Shown here piece after piece: positions 10,170 through 17,409 of a DNA stretch of 64,000 bases. The first letter of the stretch is position 1, and each line of letters begins with the position of its first letter. The stretch covers positions 2,294,001 to 2,358,000 of the forward strand of contig NZ_MASR01000001.1 of NCBI RefSeq assembly GCF_001758195.1, given 5' to 3'. The translations under genes were made by a program, and so were the position numbers. This stretch comes from Pseudohongiella acticola (lineage in GTDB: Bacteria; Pseudomonadota; Gammaproteobacteria; Pseudomonadales; Pseudohongiellaceae). The notes under the pieces were generated by a model. The model was not told the DNA's origin and searched no databases. It worked only from the letters and a program-made list of their open reading frames with translations.

Positions 10170-10523
10170 TCAGTAAAAAATCAGAATCGATATGGCTGCC
10201 ACAACAACAATGATAAACAGGTAGGCGATCACTTTAGCCGGATCCTCGCGCAACAGGCTGAACAGGGTGTCGGCGGTGCCGGCTGCTCTGTCGGCCTGGT
10301 ACTGAGCCCGCATGCGCTGCTGGCGCTGTTGCTGGTAGTCATCAAGCAGGCTGCGAGCCTGCGCGTAGTCGGCGTTGTCATGCAGCCAGAGGCCTGGCAT
10401 GGAGATGCCCCAGTTGCCTGCACTGGTTTCATAAAATGAAATGTCGTGTGCGGTCAGTAGTTCCCGCACTTCAGCAGCTTCGTCATCGGGCACATGACGC
10501 AGACGAAATAACAGTTTTGCCAT
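10170..10523 (-). CDS. DUF6164-like small membrane protein
   Basis: 117 residues. The soluble N-terminal part (about 1-90) begins MAKLLFRLRHVPDDEAAEVRE and contains WGISMPGLWL, resembling the DUF6164 family of gammaproteobacterial proteins. A single C-terminal membrane helix lies at about 97-117 with almost no tail, so it looks tail-anchored with the soluble domain in the cytoplasm. Function unknown. Its start codon lies 21 bases from that of the divergent TraB/GumN gene, so the two promoters must overlap each other's coding sequence. Confidence 0.7.
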   Translation of the reverse strand: MAKLLFRLRHVPDDEAAEVRELLTAHDISFYETSAGNWGISMPGLWLHDNADYAQARSLLDDYQQQRQQRMRAQYQADRAAGTADTLFSLLREDPAKVIAYLFIIVVVAAISILIFY

Positions 10524-10544
10524 AATTACCTATCAGGAGCAGCA

Positions 10545-11546
10545 ATGGACAAGCGTTTATCAGTGAGGCGATCAATGGACAGTGTAACAGCAATGCCGCT
10601 CCGTGGCCGGGCCCGGGTTCAGATTCAGACCCAGGCAGGGGTCATGACACGGGCAAAAGCAACACTGCACAGAATGCTGTGCACCGTTGCGGCGACCCTG
10701 ACACTGTTTGCCGTCAGCGTGCCGGTCAACGCCGAATCCTCGGTATGGCAGGCAAGCAAAGGCGACGAAACAGTGTTCCTTGGCGGCACCATACATCTGT
10801 TACGGGCCCAGGATTATCCATTGCCGGAGGCATATGCCGCCGCTTATGACGCCTCAGACCGATTGTTTTTCGAAATTGATCAAAGCCAGATGGCGGATAT
10901 GGGCGTGCAGGCGCGCATGATGCAGCGGCTCACCTATCAGGATGAGCGCACGCTGCAGAGTGTGCTTGACGACGAGACCTATGCGGCGTTGGCAGCCTAC
11001 GCCGAAAACGCAGGCCTGCCGATGGCCATGATGCAGAAGTTCAAACCGGGCATGCTGCTCACGACATTGTCACTGATCGAGTTCCAGAGCCGGGGTTTTA
11101 CGCCTCAGGGGGTAGATGCCTATTACAGCACACGTGCCATGGGCGACGGTAAAACCCGTGGCGCGCTGGAAACCATTGATGAACAGATCGACATGCTGGC
11201 GGGTATGGGAGAAGGCTACGAAAGCGAATTTGTCGCTTATTCGTTGCGGGATCTGGAAACCATTGGCGAGGCCATGGACGAGATGTTGGTGGCGTGGCGC
11301 TCGGGCGACCTGGAAGCATTGGAGTCGCAGTTTATCAAGCCCATGCTGGAGGAGGCCCCGGAGTTATACGAGAGTATGCTGGTGGAGCGCAACAACAACT
11401 GGATGCCGCAGATCGAAGCCATGTTTGATGAGCCGGGCACCGAATTTGTTCTGGTTGGTGCGGCACACCTGGTCGGTGAGCATGGCGTGTTGGCAATGCT
11501 CTCGGATCGTGGTTACGAGGTCAGCAGGGTGGGCGCAGCAGACTAG
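10545..11546 (+). CDS. TraB/GumN family protein
   Basis: TraB/GumN-domain protein, a family related to Tiki-type metalloproteases whose bacterial roles are poorly known. Family motifs are GGTIHLL shortly after the signal region and VLVGAAHLVGEHG near the C-terminus, giving the paired Gly-x-x-His signatures. The strongest ribosome site (AGGAG five bases upstream) supports the ATG at 10545. That leaves about 40 residues before a clear export signal (LCTVAATLTLFAVSVPVNA), so an internal start at 10644 is possible. Expected location is the periplasm. Confidence 0.78.
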   Translation: MDKRLSVRRSMDSVTAMPLRGRARVQIQTQAGVMTRAKATLHRMLCTVAATLTLFAVSVPVNAESSVWQASKGDETVFLGGTIHLLRAQDYPLPEAYAAAYDASDRLFFEIDQSQMADMGVQARMMQRLTYQDERTLQSVLDDETYAALAAYAENAGLPMAMMQKFKPGMLLTTLSLIEFQSRGFTPQGVDAYYSTRAMGDGKTRGALETIDEQIDMLAGMGEGYESEFVAYSLRDLETIGEAMDEMLVAWRSGDLEALESQFIKPMLEEAPELYESMLVERNNNWMPQIEAMFDEPGTEFVLVGAAHLVGEHGVLAMLSDRGYEVSRVGAAD

Positions 11547-11558
11547 CGATGGCTCGAT

Positions 11559-11591
11559 TGCGGAGCCGGGCGACTATCGTCCGGCTCCGCA
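11559..11591. terminator. Hairpin between convergent genes
   Basis: Perfect 11-bp stem (TGCGGAGCCGG and its complement, 11-base loop) between the TraB/GumN gene and the convergent small gene. It is placed to act as a bidirectional terminator, but there is no T-run. Confidence 0.4.
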
Positions 11592-11598
11592 AGACGTG

Positions 11599-11772
11599 TC
11601 AATTTGCAGTTTTGTGACTCAGGATAATCTGGCGCGGACCACGGGTATGCGTCTGGCCGCTGGTGCCCGTTGGAATCTGCTGCACTTTGCCGCCTGATTT
11701 TTCGAAGGCCGCCATCTGGCGAGCCAGATCATCTCTGTCACAGACAGGCAGATCTTTCTTGGACTTGGACAT
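11599..11772 (-). CDS. Small conserved hypothetical protein
   Basis: 57 residues, charged, with no membrane segment and no signal peptide. The core LARQMAAFEKSGGKVQQIPTG resembles short proteobacterial proteins with a GGxIxxIPxGxSG-type motif, but I cannot name a family with certainty. I placed the start at the ATG of MSKSKKDLPVC because the upstream in-frame ATGs add a low-quality leader. The ribosome site is weak. It lies convergent to the TraB/GumN gene. Confidence 0.55.
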   Translation of the reverse strand: MSKSKKDLPVCDRDDLARQMAAFEKSGGKVQQIPTGTSGQTHTRGPRQIILSHKTAN

Positions 11773-11837
11773 AATACTGTCAACCTTGGGGCTTATCATG
11801 GAAAGTCCGCCATTATACATGATTTTTGACAGCGCTG

Positions 11838-12446
11838 TCAGTGCGCCTTGGTTGGCGTGAAGTCCTGACTGAGGGCATGGCTAACAGAGTCGGGCAAGGG
11901 ATCAACGCGGCAACGGTATGCCGGATGATTGCTGAAGAGTGAGCAGCTAGCCCCCTTGAAGAGTGCGTCTATCATGGCTGGCTGAAACTCAAAACACAGA
12001 AAATGCACCGCTGAGGTTTTGCTCGGGACTGATTCTGCCGAGTCATTATTGGCGCTGGCCATGACCGGTTCATGGCCGTCAACCTGGATGCCGACGTGCT
12101 GCTCCAGTGCCAGTAGATCGCGCAGGATCTGATGTCGCTGATCCGGATCAGAAACCTCGATCATCAACGTGCATTTGAGATTGGTACCGTCGGGGATGAG
12201 TGGATTGTACGCCGCCAATTCCTGCTCAATGGCGTCATCGCCGCGCAGGTTTTCCGCATATACCATCTCCTGAACCTGGTATCTCATGGTCATCATGTCT
12301 TCGAAATGCAGCGTCACATGGGGCCCCAGCGCGACCCGGCGATTTTTCTTGTAGTCGATCATGGCCCGGCGCACGGCCGGTCGTTGACGCTGGTATTGAT
12401 CCGGTGTGCTGATGTCCGCCACCGTCAGTTTGCTGTTGTCAGTCAC
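11838..12446 (-). CDS. DUF3501 family protein
   Basis: 202 residues. It matches the DUF3501 pattern: an N-terminal DISTPDQYQRQRPAVRR stretch, the conserved KKNRRVALGPHVTLHFED near residue 34-51, and YQVQEMVYAE. Function unknown. It starts 14 bases after the rubrerythrin stop on the same strand, so the two form an operon. DUF3501 is often found beside rubrerythrin and Fe-S oxidoreductase genes, which suggests a role in oxidative-stress or iron chemistry. Confidence 0.8.
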   Translation of the reverse strand: MTDNSKLTVADISTPDQYQRQRPAVRRAMIDYKKNRRVALGPHVTLHFEDMMTMRYQVQEMVYAENLRGDDAIEQELAAYNPLIPDGTNLKCTLMIEVSDPDQRHQILRDLLALEQHVGIQVDGHEPVMASANNDSAESVPSKTSAVHFLCFEFQPAMIDALFKGASCSLFSNHPAYRCRVDPLPDSVSHALSQDFTPTKAH

Positions 12447-12460
12447 ACGCTTACCCCTGA

Positions 12461-12880
12461 TTACTCTTCCAGCAGCTCCAGTGCTTTCTGAAAACGATTG
12501 GCATGAGAGCGCTCCGCTCTGGCCAGCGTTTCCATCCAGTCCGCGATCTCGTCAAAGCCCTCCTCCCGGGCATCTTTTGCCATGCCGGGATACATGTCAG
12601 TGTACTCATGCATTTCTCCGGCAATGGCTGACTTGAGGTTGTCGGATGTAGTGCCGATAGGCAGGCCGGTCACCGGATCGCCTGACGCTTCCAGGTACTC
12701 AAGATGGCCATGGGCATGCCCGGTTTCGCCCTCGGCTGTGGCCCGAAACAACGCGGAAACATCGTTGTGTCCCTCAATATCGGCTTTCTGGGCAAAATAC
12801 AGATAGCGGCGGTTCGCCTGTGACTCGGCGGCAAAAGCTGCCTTGAGATTCTGTTCCGTTTTTGAATCTTTTAATGACAT
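12461..12880 (-). CDS. Rubrerythrin (diiron domain only)
   Basis: Ferritin-like diiron protein of 139 residues, expected to act as a cytosolic peroxide scavenger. Ligand-type Glu/His motifs occur in four helices: AAESQANRRY, EGETGHAHGHLEYLE, AGEMHEYTDMY and ARAERSHANRF. The C-terminal rubredoxin domain (CxxC pairs) of classical rubrerythrin is absent, so it needs an external electron donor. Start at 12880 with GGAG upstream. First gene of a two-gene operon with DUF3501. Confidence 0.85.
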   Translation of the reverse strand: MSLKDSKTEQNLKAAFAAESQANRRYLYFAQKADIEGHNDVSALFRATAEGETGHAHGHLEYLEASGDPVTGLPIGTTSDNLKSAIAGEMHEYTDMYPGMAKDAREEGFDEIADWMETLARAERSHANRFQKALELLEE

Positions 12881-13066
12881 CGCTGGATCTCCGGGGTCTG
12901 GCGGCAAGGCAAAAACATATAACGCCTGAACATATCTCAGATATTGACGTCATTCTAATGGTTTTTTTCGTCATCTGGCGGGCGCTTAGTCAAACTAAGC
13001 GGGGAGACGTATTTCTTCGCCGGAGCAATCTGCTAGAATCGATCATCCTGACAGAGAGAGATCGGT

Positions 13067-14266
13067 ATGACTGACACCAAAACCAAAGCATCACGCACTA
13101 AAAAAGCCGACACAAGCGCTGACAAACCTGTTAAAAAAGCCACGCCTGCGGCAAAGGCATCAACGACAAAAACGAGCGCGGCTAAAGCATCGGCAGCAAA
13201 AACCAAGAAAGCCGCTGCCGGAAAAGCTGCGCCCGCCGCTTCTGCTGCCAAGAGCGCGACCAAAACCACTGCCAAAGCGGCCGCGCCGGCAAAGAAAGCA
13301 GCCCCCAAAACAGCAGCAAAAGCCAAAGCGGCGCCGAAAGCGCCTGCAGCTCCAAAAAAGGCCGCAGCTCCCAAAAAGCCTGCAGCTTCCAAAAAGGCCG
13401 CAGCTCCGAAAAAGGCCGCAGCTCCGAAAAAGCCCGCAGCAGCCAAGGCCGCGAAAACGACCAAAGCATCAACGACGGCAGCTAAACCAGCGCCTGCGAC
13501 CAAGAAAGCGCCTGCTGCCCAAAAAGCACCTGCAGCAAAGAAAGCGCCCGCGGCCAAAGCAGCTCCTGCTGCAAAAAAAGCCCCTGCGGCCAAAGCAGCT
13601 CCTGCTGCGAAAAAAGCACCTGCTGCCAAAAAAGCCCCAGCTGCAAAGAAAACTCCGGCGGCCGAGGCCACGAAACCCGCCGAGCAAGCCCCCCGGCAAC
13701 GAGTTGAAGGCGCCTCCGTCAATTACTCCAGCGTACAGGAACCACCAGCGCACCTGACCATGCGCGTGGACACAAATCGGGTTGTCGCCTTCCATTATCG
13801 TTTGTGCGAAGTGCGCCCCGATGGCAACCGCTCGCAATGGCTGGAAGCGTCCTTTGGTCGCCAGCCCTTGCTGTATCTGCACGGCCACGGCAATGTTGTG
13901 CCAGGTCTGGAACAGGCCATGGTGGGCAAAAAAGCCGGCGATCGTATCGAAATTACGCTGTCTCCGGAGCAGGCCTATGGGCCACGCACCTCTAACGAGT
14001 TGCTGCGTGTTCCCATCAAACATCTGCAGAACGCACCTGAACGCAAACATCTGGTGCCAGGTGCCATTGTCTCGGTTAAAACCAATCGCGGCTTAAAAAA
14101 TGCGCTGGTGATCAAGGCCGGCAAGTTCAATGTTGACCTGGATACCAATCACCCTTATGCAGGCCGAACGCTTCACTATCAGATTGAAGTGCTGGGTGTG
14201 CGTCAGGCAACCGCGGAAGAGGTGGCTCATCGCCACGTACACGGTCCGGGCGGGCATCAGCATTAA
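13067..14266 (+). CDS. SlyD-like FKBP prolyl isomerase with histone-H1-like N-terminal tail
   Basis: Two-part protein of 399 residues. Residues 1 to about 215 are almost only Lys, Ala and Pro (with some Thr/Ser), built from short repeats such as APAAKKAPAAKA and AAPKKAA, like eukaryotic H1 tails and AlgP. Residues about 225-385 are an FKBP-type peptidyl-prolyl isomerase with SlyD features: VVAFHYRL near the start, VVPGLEQAMVGKKAGDRIEI, SPEQAYGPR, and an inserted flap-like section. The last residues are His-rich (HRHVHGPGGHQH), as in SlyD, and could bind nickel or zinc. No signal peptide. The tail should bind DNA or RNA, so the isomerase may act on nucleoid or ribosome-bound clients; that is inference. 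Confidence 0.8.
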   Translation: MTDTKTKASRTKKADTSADKPVKKATPAAKASTTKTSAAKASAAKTKKAAAGKAAPAASAAKSATKTTAKAAAPAKKAAPKTAAKAKAAPKAPAAPKKAAAPKKPAASKKAAAPKKAAAPKKPAAAKAAKTTKASTTAAKPAPATKKAPAAQKAPAAKKAPAAKAAPAAKKAPAAKAAPAAKKAPAAKKAPAAKKTPAAEATKPAEQAPRQRVEGASVNYSSVQEPPAHLTMRVDTNRVVAFHYRLCEVRPDGNRSQWLEASFGRQPLLYLHGHGNVVPGLEQAMVGKKAGDRIEITLSPEQAYGPRTSNELLRVPIKHLQNAPERKHLVPGAIVSVKTNRGLKNALVIKAGKFNVDLDTNHPYAGRTLHYQIEVLGVRQATAEEVAHRHVHGPGGHQH

Positions 14267-14313
14267 GTGTTTAATAAACCAGTATAATGAAAAATAATGA
14301 AAAAGGTGGGTTT

Positions 14314-15555
14314 ATGAAAATCAGGAATGAGACAGCAGCCTTGAGTGGAGAAACAGCCTTGAGCGGAGAAACAGCCCTGAGCGGAGAAACAGCCAAGAGC
14401 GAGAAAGCAGCCGTCAATGAAGGCCGCAGAACCATGCTGAAAGCCGGCCTGGGCGCGGGTGTCATGGCGGCCAGCGCCGGCTTCCCGTGGCTGGCACTGG
14501 CCCAGGGCGAAGAGGTAATACCCTTTCTTGACGTGCCCGAAGGTTACGACCCTGGTCCGCGCCGCCCCGGCATGACCCACATTATTGATACCCGGCAGAT
14601 CGACAACTTCTACAGTGATGACTTTTACGTGGTGCAACACTACGGTCAGCCCGAGCTTGATGTCAGCAACTACCGCCTGACCATCACCGGTCTGGTGGAT
14701 CGTCCACTGAGCTTCACCCTGGATGAACTGATGGCGCTGCCTGATCAGTCACTGGACGTCGGCTTTGAGTGCGGTGGAAATGGCAACCGTATGTATCACG
14801 GGCTGGTGGGCAATGCACGCTGGCGCGGTATCAATCTGAAAGCGCTGCTGGAGCGCGCTGGCGTTCAGGAGAACGGACGCGAGGTGGTCTTTTTTGGTGG
14901 CGATATCGGCCAGGAAGAAATTCGTGGACGCGAGGTCGACAAGGCCTTTGCCCGCAGCCTGTCGTTGGAAGATGCCATGCGCGAAGACAATATGCTGGCC
15001 TTTGAAATGAACGGAGAGCCGCTGGCAGTGCATCATGGGCGACCACTGCGACTGCTGGTACCCGGCTTCTATGGTGTCGCCAACGTCAAATGGTTAACCC
15101 AGATTCATGTCCAGGACACACGCTACATGGGCCGCTTCATGGGACGTGATTACGTGACCCTGAAAAAAACCATGGTCGGCGATCAGGAGCGCTGGGTGGA
15201 AAACTCGGTGGCACGCATGAACCTGAAGTCGGTCATTGCCCGCGTTACCCGCCTTGGTAACAGTCACCGTATCAGTGGTTTTGCCCTGAATGACGGCACA
15301 CCGTTGCGCAGCATTGAGGTTCGTGTTGATGATGGCCCCTGGCAGCAGGCGCAGATAGATCCACAGGCGTCGACCTATAGCTGGAAGCCGTTTCATTTCG
15401 ATTGGCAGGGTGCCACCCCGGGTGAACATACGGTGGTCTCACGGGTCACCGACATTAACGGCAATACGCAGGCAGTGACTGCCGATCTGCCCGAGCGGGT
15501 CAGTTACTGGGAAGAGTTTGGGCAGTTCCCGCGCCGCATCATGATTGGTGCCTGA
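14314..15555 (+). CDS. Tat-exported sulfite-oxidase-family molybdenum enzyme (SoxC/sulfite dehydrogenase-like)
   Basis: 413 residues. A Tat motif, GRRTMLKAG, with a hydrophobic stretch ending in LALA exports the folded protein. The molybdopterin domain follows, with the Mo-ligand Cys in FECGGNGNR at residue 153 and the family motifs HHGRPLRLLVPGFYG and VKWLTQI. A C-terminal Ig-like dimerisation domain (about 310-400) ends the protein, as in SoxC and sulfite oxidase. Oddly, three ALSGET units encoded by an 18-base tandem repeat precede the Tat motif. Start at 14314 because AAGGTGG precedes it; an ATG at 14287 lacks a site. No sox gene or cytochrome partner is adjacent, so the substrate is uncertain. 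Confidence 0.83.
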   Translation: MKIRNETAALSGETALSGETALSGETAKSEKAAVNEGRRTMLKAGLGAGVMAASAGFPWLALAQGEEVIPFLDVPEGYDPGPRRPGMTHIIDTRQIDNFYSDDFYVVQHYGQPELDVSNYRLTITGLVDRPLSFTLDELMALPDQSLDVGFECGGNGNRMYHGLVGNARWRGINLKALLERAGVQENGREVVFFGGDIGQEEIRGREVDKAFARSLSLEDAMREDNMLAFEMNGEPLAVHHGRPLRLLVPGFYGVANVKWLTQIHVQDTRYMGRFMGRDYVTLKKTMVGDQERWVENSVARMNLKSVIARVTRLGNSHRISGFALNDGTPLRSIEVRVDDGPWQQAQIDPQASTYSWKPFHFDWQGATPGEHTVVSRVTDINGNTQAVTADLPERVSYWEEFGQFPRRIMIGA

Positions 15556-15570
15556 TAAGAGTAGTGGTCT

Positions 15571-16089
15571 ATGAAAACATATCTGGTACTGACGCTGATC
15601 GGCAACGATCAACCCGGGCTGGTTGAGTCGCTGGCACAGATTGTTGCTCAGCATCAGGGCAATTGGCTGGAAAGCAATATGTCCCGGCTGGCCGGCAAAT
15701 TCGCCGGCATTCTGCGCGTCAGCGTGGACGAGGATAAATCGGACGCTCTGGTCTCGGCACTGGATGCCCTGTCACCGCGATTGAAGCTGATCGTTGAGCA
15801 CTCAGCGCAGCCCGAAGCGGATCAGCCCCAGCGCAGCCTGCGTCTGAGTCTGGTGGGCAACGACCGGCCGGGTATCATTCGTGATATTTCAGGTGCGCTG
15901 GCGCGTCAGAAGGTGAATGTAGACGACCTGGATACCGAGTGTGTGCCGGCACCCATGTCGTCGGATATTCTGTTCCGCGCCGAGGCGGTGCTGCATATCC
16001 CCGCCGATCTGGATATCGAGGCGTTGCGCGCCGAGCTGGAGCGACTGGCCGACGACCTGATCGTGGATCTCAACCTGATCGCAGACTGA
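15571..16089 (+). CDS. gcvR: GcvR-like protein with two ACT domains
   Basis: 172 residues made of two ACT domains (about 3-75 and 88-168), each opening with the ligand-loop motif GNDQPGLVE or GNDRPGIIR. This is the architecture of the glycine cleavage system repressor GcvR, an amino-acid-sensing regulator without a DNA-binding domain. It starts 15 bases after the molybdoenzyme gene and may be cotranscribed. Its 3' end overlaps the convergent HAD gene by 20 bases. No gcvA or gcvTHP lies in the window, so the target is inferred from family only. Confidence 0.72.
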   Translation: MKTYLVLTLIGNDQPGLVESLAQIVAQHQGNWLESNMSRLAGKFAGILRVSVDEDKSDALVSALDALSPRLKLIVEHSAQPEADQPQRSLRLSLVGNDRPGIIRDISGALARQKVNVDDLDTECVPAPMSSDILFRAEAVLHIPADLDIEALRAELERLADDLIVDLNLIAD

Positions 16090-16741
16090 TAATGCGCCAG
16101 CCCTGTTCTCGGGCATGCTGGCGCAAGCGCTCATCGGGATCAACTGCCACGGCCTCGCCCACGACTTCCAACAACGGAATATCATTAAACGAATCACTGT
16201 AAAAAACCGCGTTCTGCATGGACAGCGAGGCGTCATTGTGGGTGTCCAGCCAAGATTGGAGTTTGCCTATTTTACCGGCCTGAAAGCAGGGTTTGCCGTC
16301 GATTTTGCCTGTCAGGACGCCTGCGGTGTGAGCCAGGTCCGTGGCTATCAGGTGCTCTATGCCCAGCCTGTCGGCGATCGGTCCGGTAATGAAGCGGTTG
16401 GTCGCGGTAACGATCAGGCAGATGTCCCCTGCCGCTTTATGGTCATCAATCAGTTTCTGCGCGCTGGCCTGCAGCATCGGTTCAACAAATTCGGTCATGA
16501 AAGCGGCGTGCAGCTCCGTCAGACGGGTGACCGGCAGGCCCACGACCGGCGCGATGGCAAATTCACAGTACTCATTCATGTCCAGCACGCCCTGCTTGTA
16601 TTGCTGATAAAAGGCGTCGTTGCGTTGTCGGTGCGCCTCGGCATCAACCAGGCCGGCATGGCACAGATATTCCCCCCAGGCGTGGTCGCTGTCGCCTGCC
16701 AGCAGCGTGTTGTCGAGGTCAAAAATCGCCAGTTTTGTCAT
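16070..16741 (-). CDS. HAD-IB family hydrolase (SerB/histidinol-phosphatase-like)
   Basis: 223-residue haloacid-dehalogenase-type phosphatase. Motif I is FDLDNTLLAGDSD, with nucleophile Asp8 and acid Asp10. Motif II is VTATNRFIT, and motif III/IV is YSDSFNDIPLLE. It resembles the HAD-IB proteins next to rppH in Pseudomonas that are sometimes called histidinol-phosphatase. Start at 16741 restores motif I at the normal position. The ORF could extend upstream but without homology. It is divergent from rppH. Confidence 0.82.
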   Translation of the reverse strand: MTKLAIFDLDNTLLAGDSDHAWGEYLCHAGLVDAEAHRQRNDAFYQQYKQGVLDMNEYCEFAIAPVVGLPVTRLTELHAAFMTEFVEPMLQASAQKLIDDHKAAGDICLIVTATNRFITGPIADRLGIEHLIATDLAHTAGVLTGKIDGKPCFQAGKIGKLQSWLDTHNDASLSMQNAVFYSDSFNDIPLLEVVGEAVAVDPDERLRQHAREQGWRIISLRSG

Positions 16742-16899
16742 GAAGTCAGTCCCTGCTATCGGCATTGGTGGGGTAAGCGGGTCGGCATTATAACCTGAGA
16801 CGGGCGCTTTTTTGCCGAACGAAATTGTGAAACAATGCAGAGTGGACATCGCGCGACTGTTCTGTCACTGGGTAATACGGGAATCAATGAGACACCAAC

Positions 16900-17388
16900 A
16901 TGATTGATGCTGAAGGCTTCAGACCCAATGTCGGTATCATCATCTGTAATCCCAGAGGGCAGGTGTTATGGGCCAAGCGTATCGGACAGGATGCCTGGCA
17001 GTTTCCGCAAGGCGGGATTCGTCAGGGTGAACGTTTGCAGCAGGCGATGTACAGGGAATTAAAAGAAGAAGTCGGGCTTGAGGCCAGGGACGTGGAAATT
17101 CTCTCCAGCACACGGGACTGGCTGTACTACCAGTTACCCCGGCACTATATCCGGCAGAACTCCAACCCGGTGTGTATCGGTCAAAAACAGAAATGGTTTT
17201 TGCTGAGGCTGCGAGGAGAAGAGTCGCGTATTTGTCTGGCCAATCAGAACATGACGCCGGAGTTCGATGACTGGCAGTGGGTCAGTTTCTGGTATCCACT
17301 TAGTCAGGTGATTGATTTTAAAAGAGAAGTCTATCGCCAGGCATTAAAACAGCTGGTCAAGCCCCTGAACCGGTACATTAACTCGTGA
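16900..17388 (+). CDS. rppH: RNA pyrophosphohydrolase
   Basis: Nudix enzyme that removes pyrophosphate from 5'-triphosphate RNA ends and so triggers RNase E decay. 162 residues. The N-terminus [17 protein letters not shown] is typical, and the Nudix box (GGIRQGE ... RELKEEVGL) spans residues 38-60 with the metal-binding REXXEE. ptsP follows 21 bases later, as in Pseudomonas and E. coli. Confidence 0.95.
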   Translation: MIDAEGFRPNVGIIICNPRGQVLWAKRIGQDAWQFPQGGIRQGERLQQAMYRELKEEVGLEARDVEILSSTRDWLYYQLPRHYIRQNSNPVCIGQKQKWFLLRLRGEESRICLANQNMTPEFDDWQWVSFWYPLSQVIDFKREVYRQALKQLVKPLNRYINS

Positions 17389-17409
17389 GATGCTGCCAGT
17401 CAGCCCCAT

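Noticed and set aside
13033-13722. 229-codon Ala/Gly/Phe-rich minus-strand ORF
   Set aside because: It is the complement of the Lys/Ala/Pro repeat region; the composition is a by-product of that repeat.
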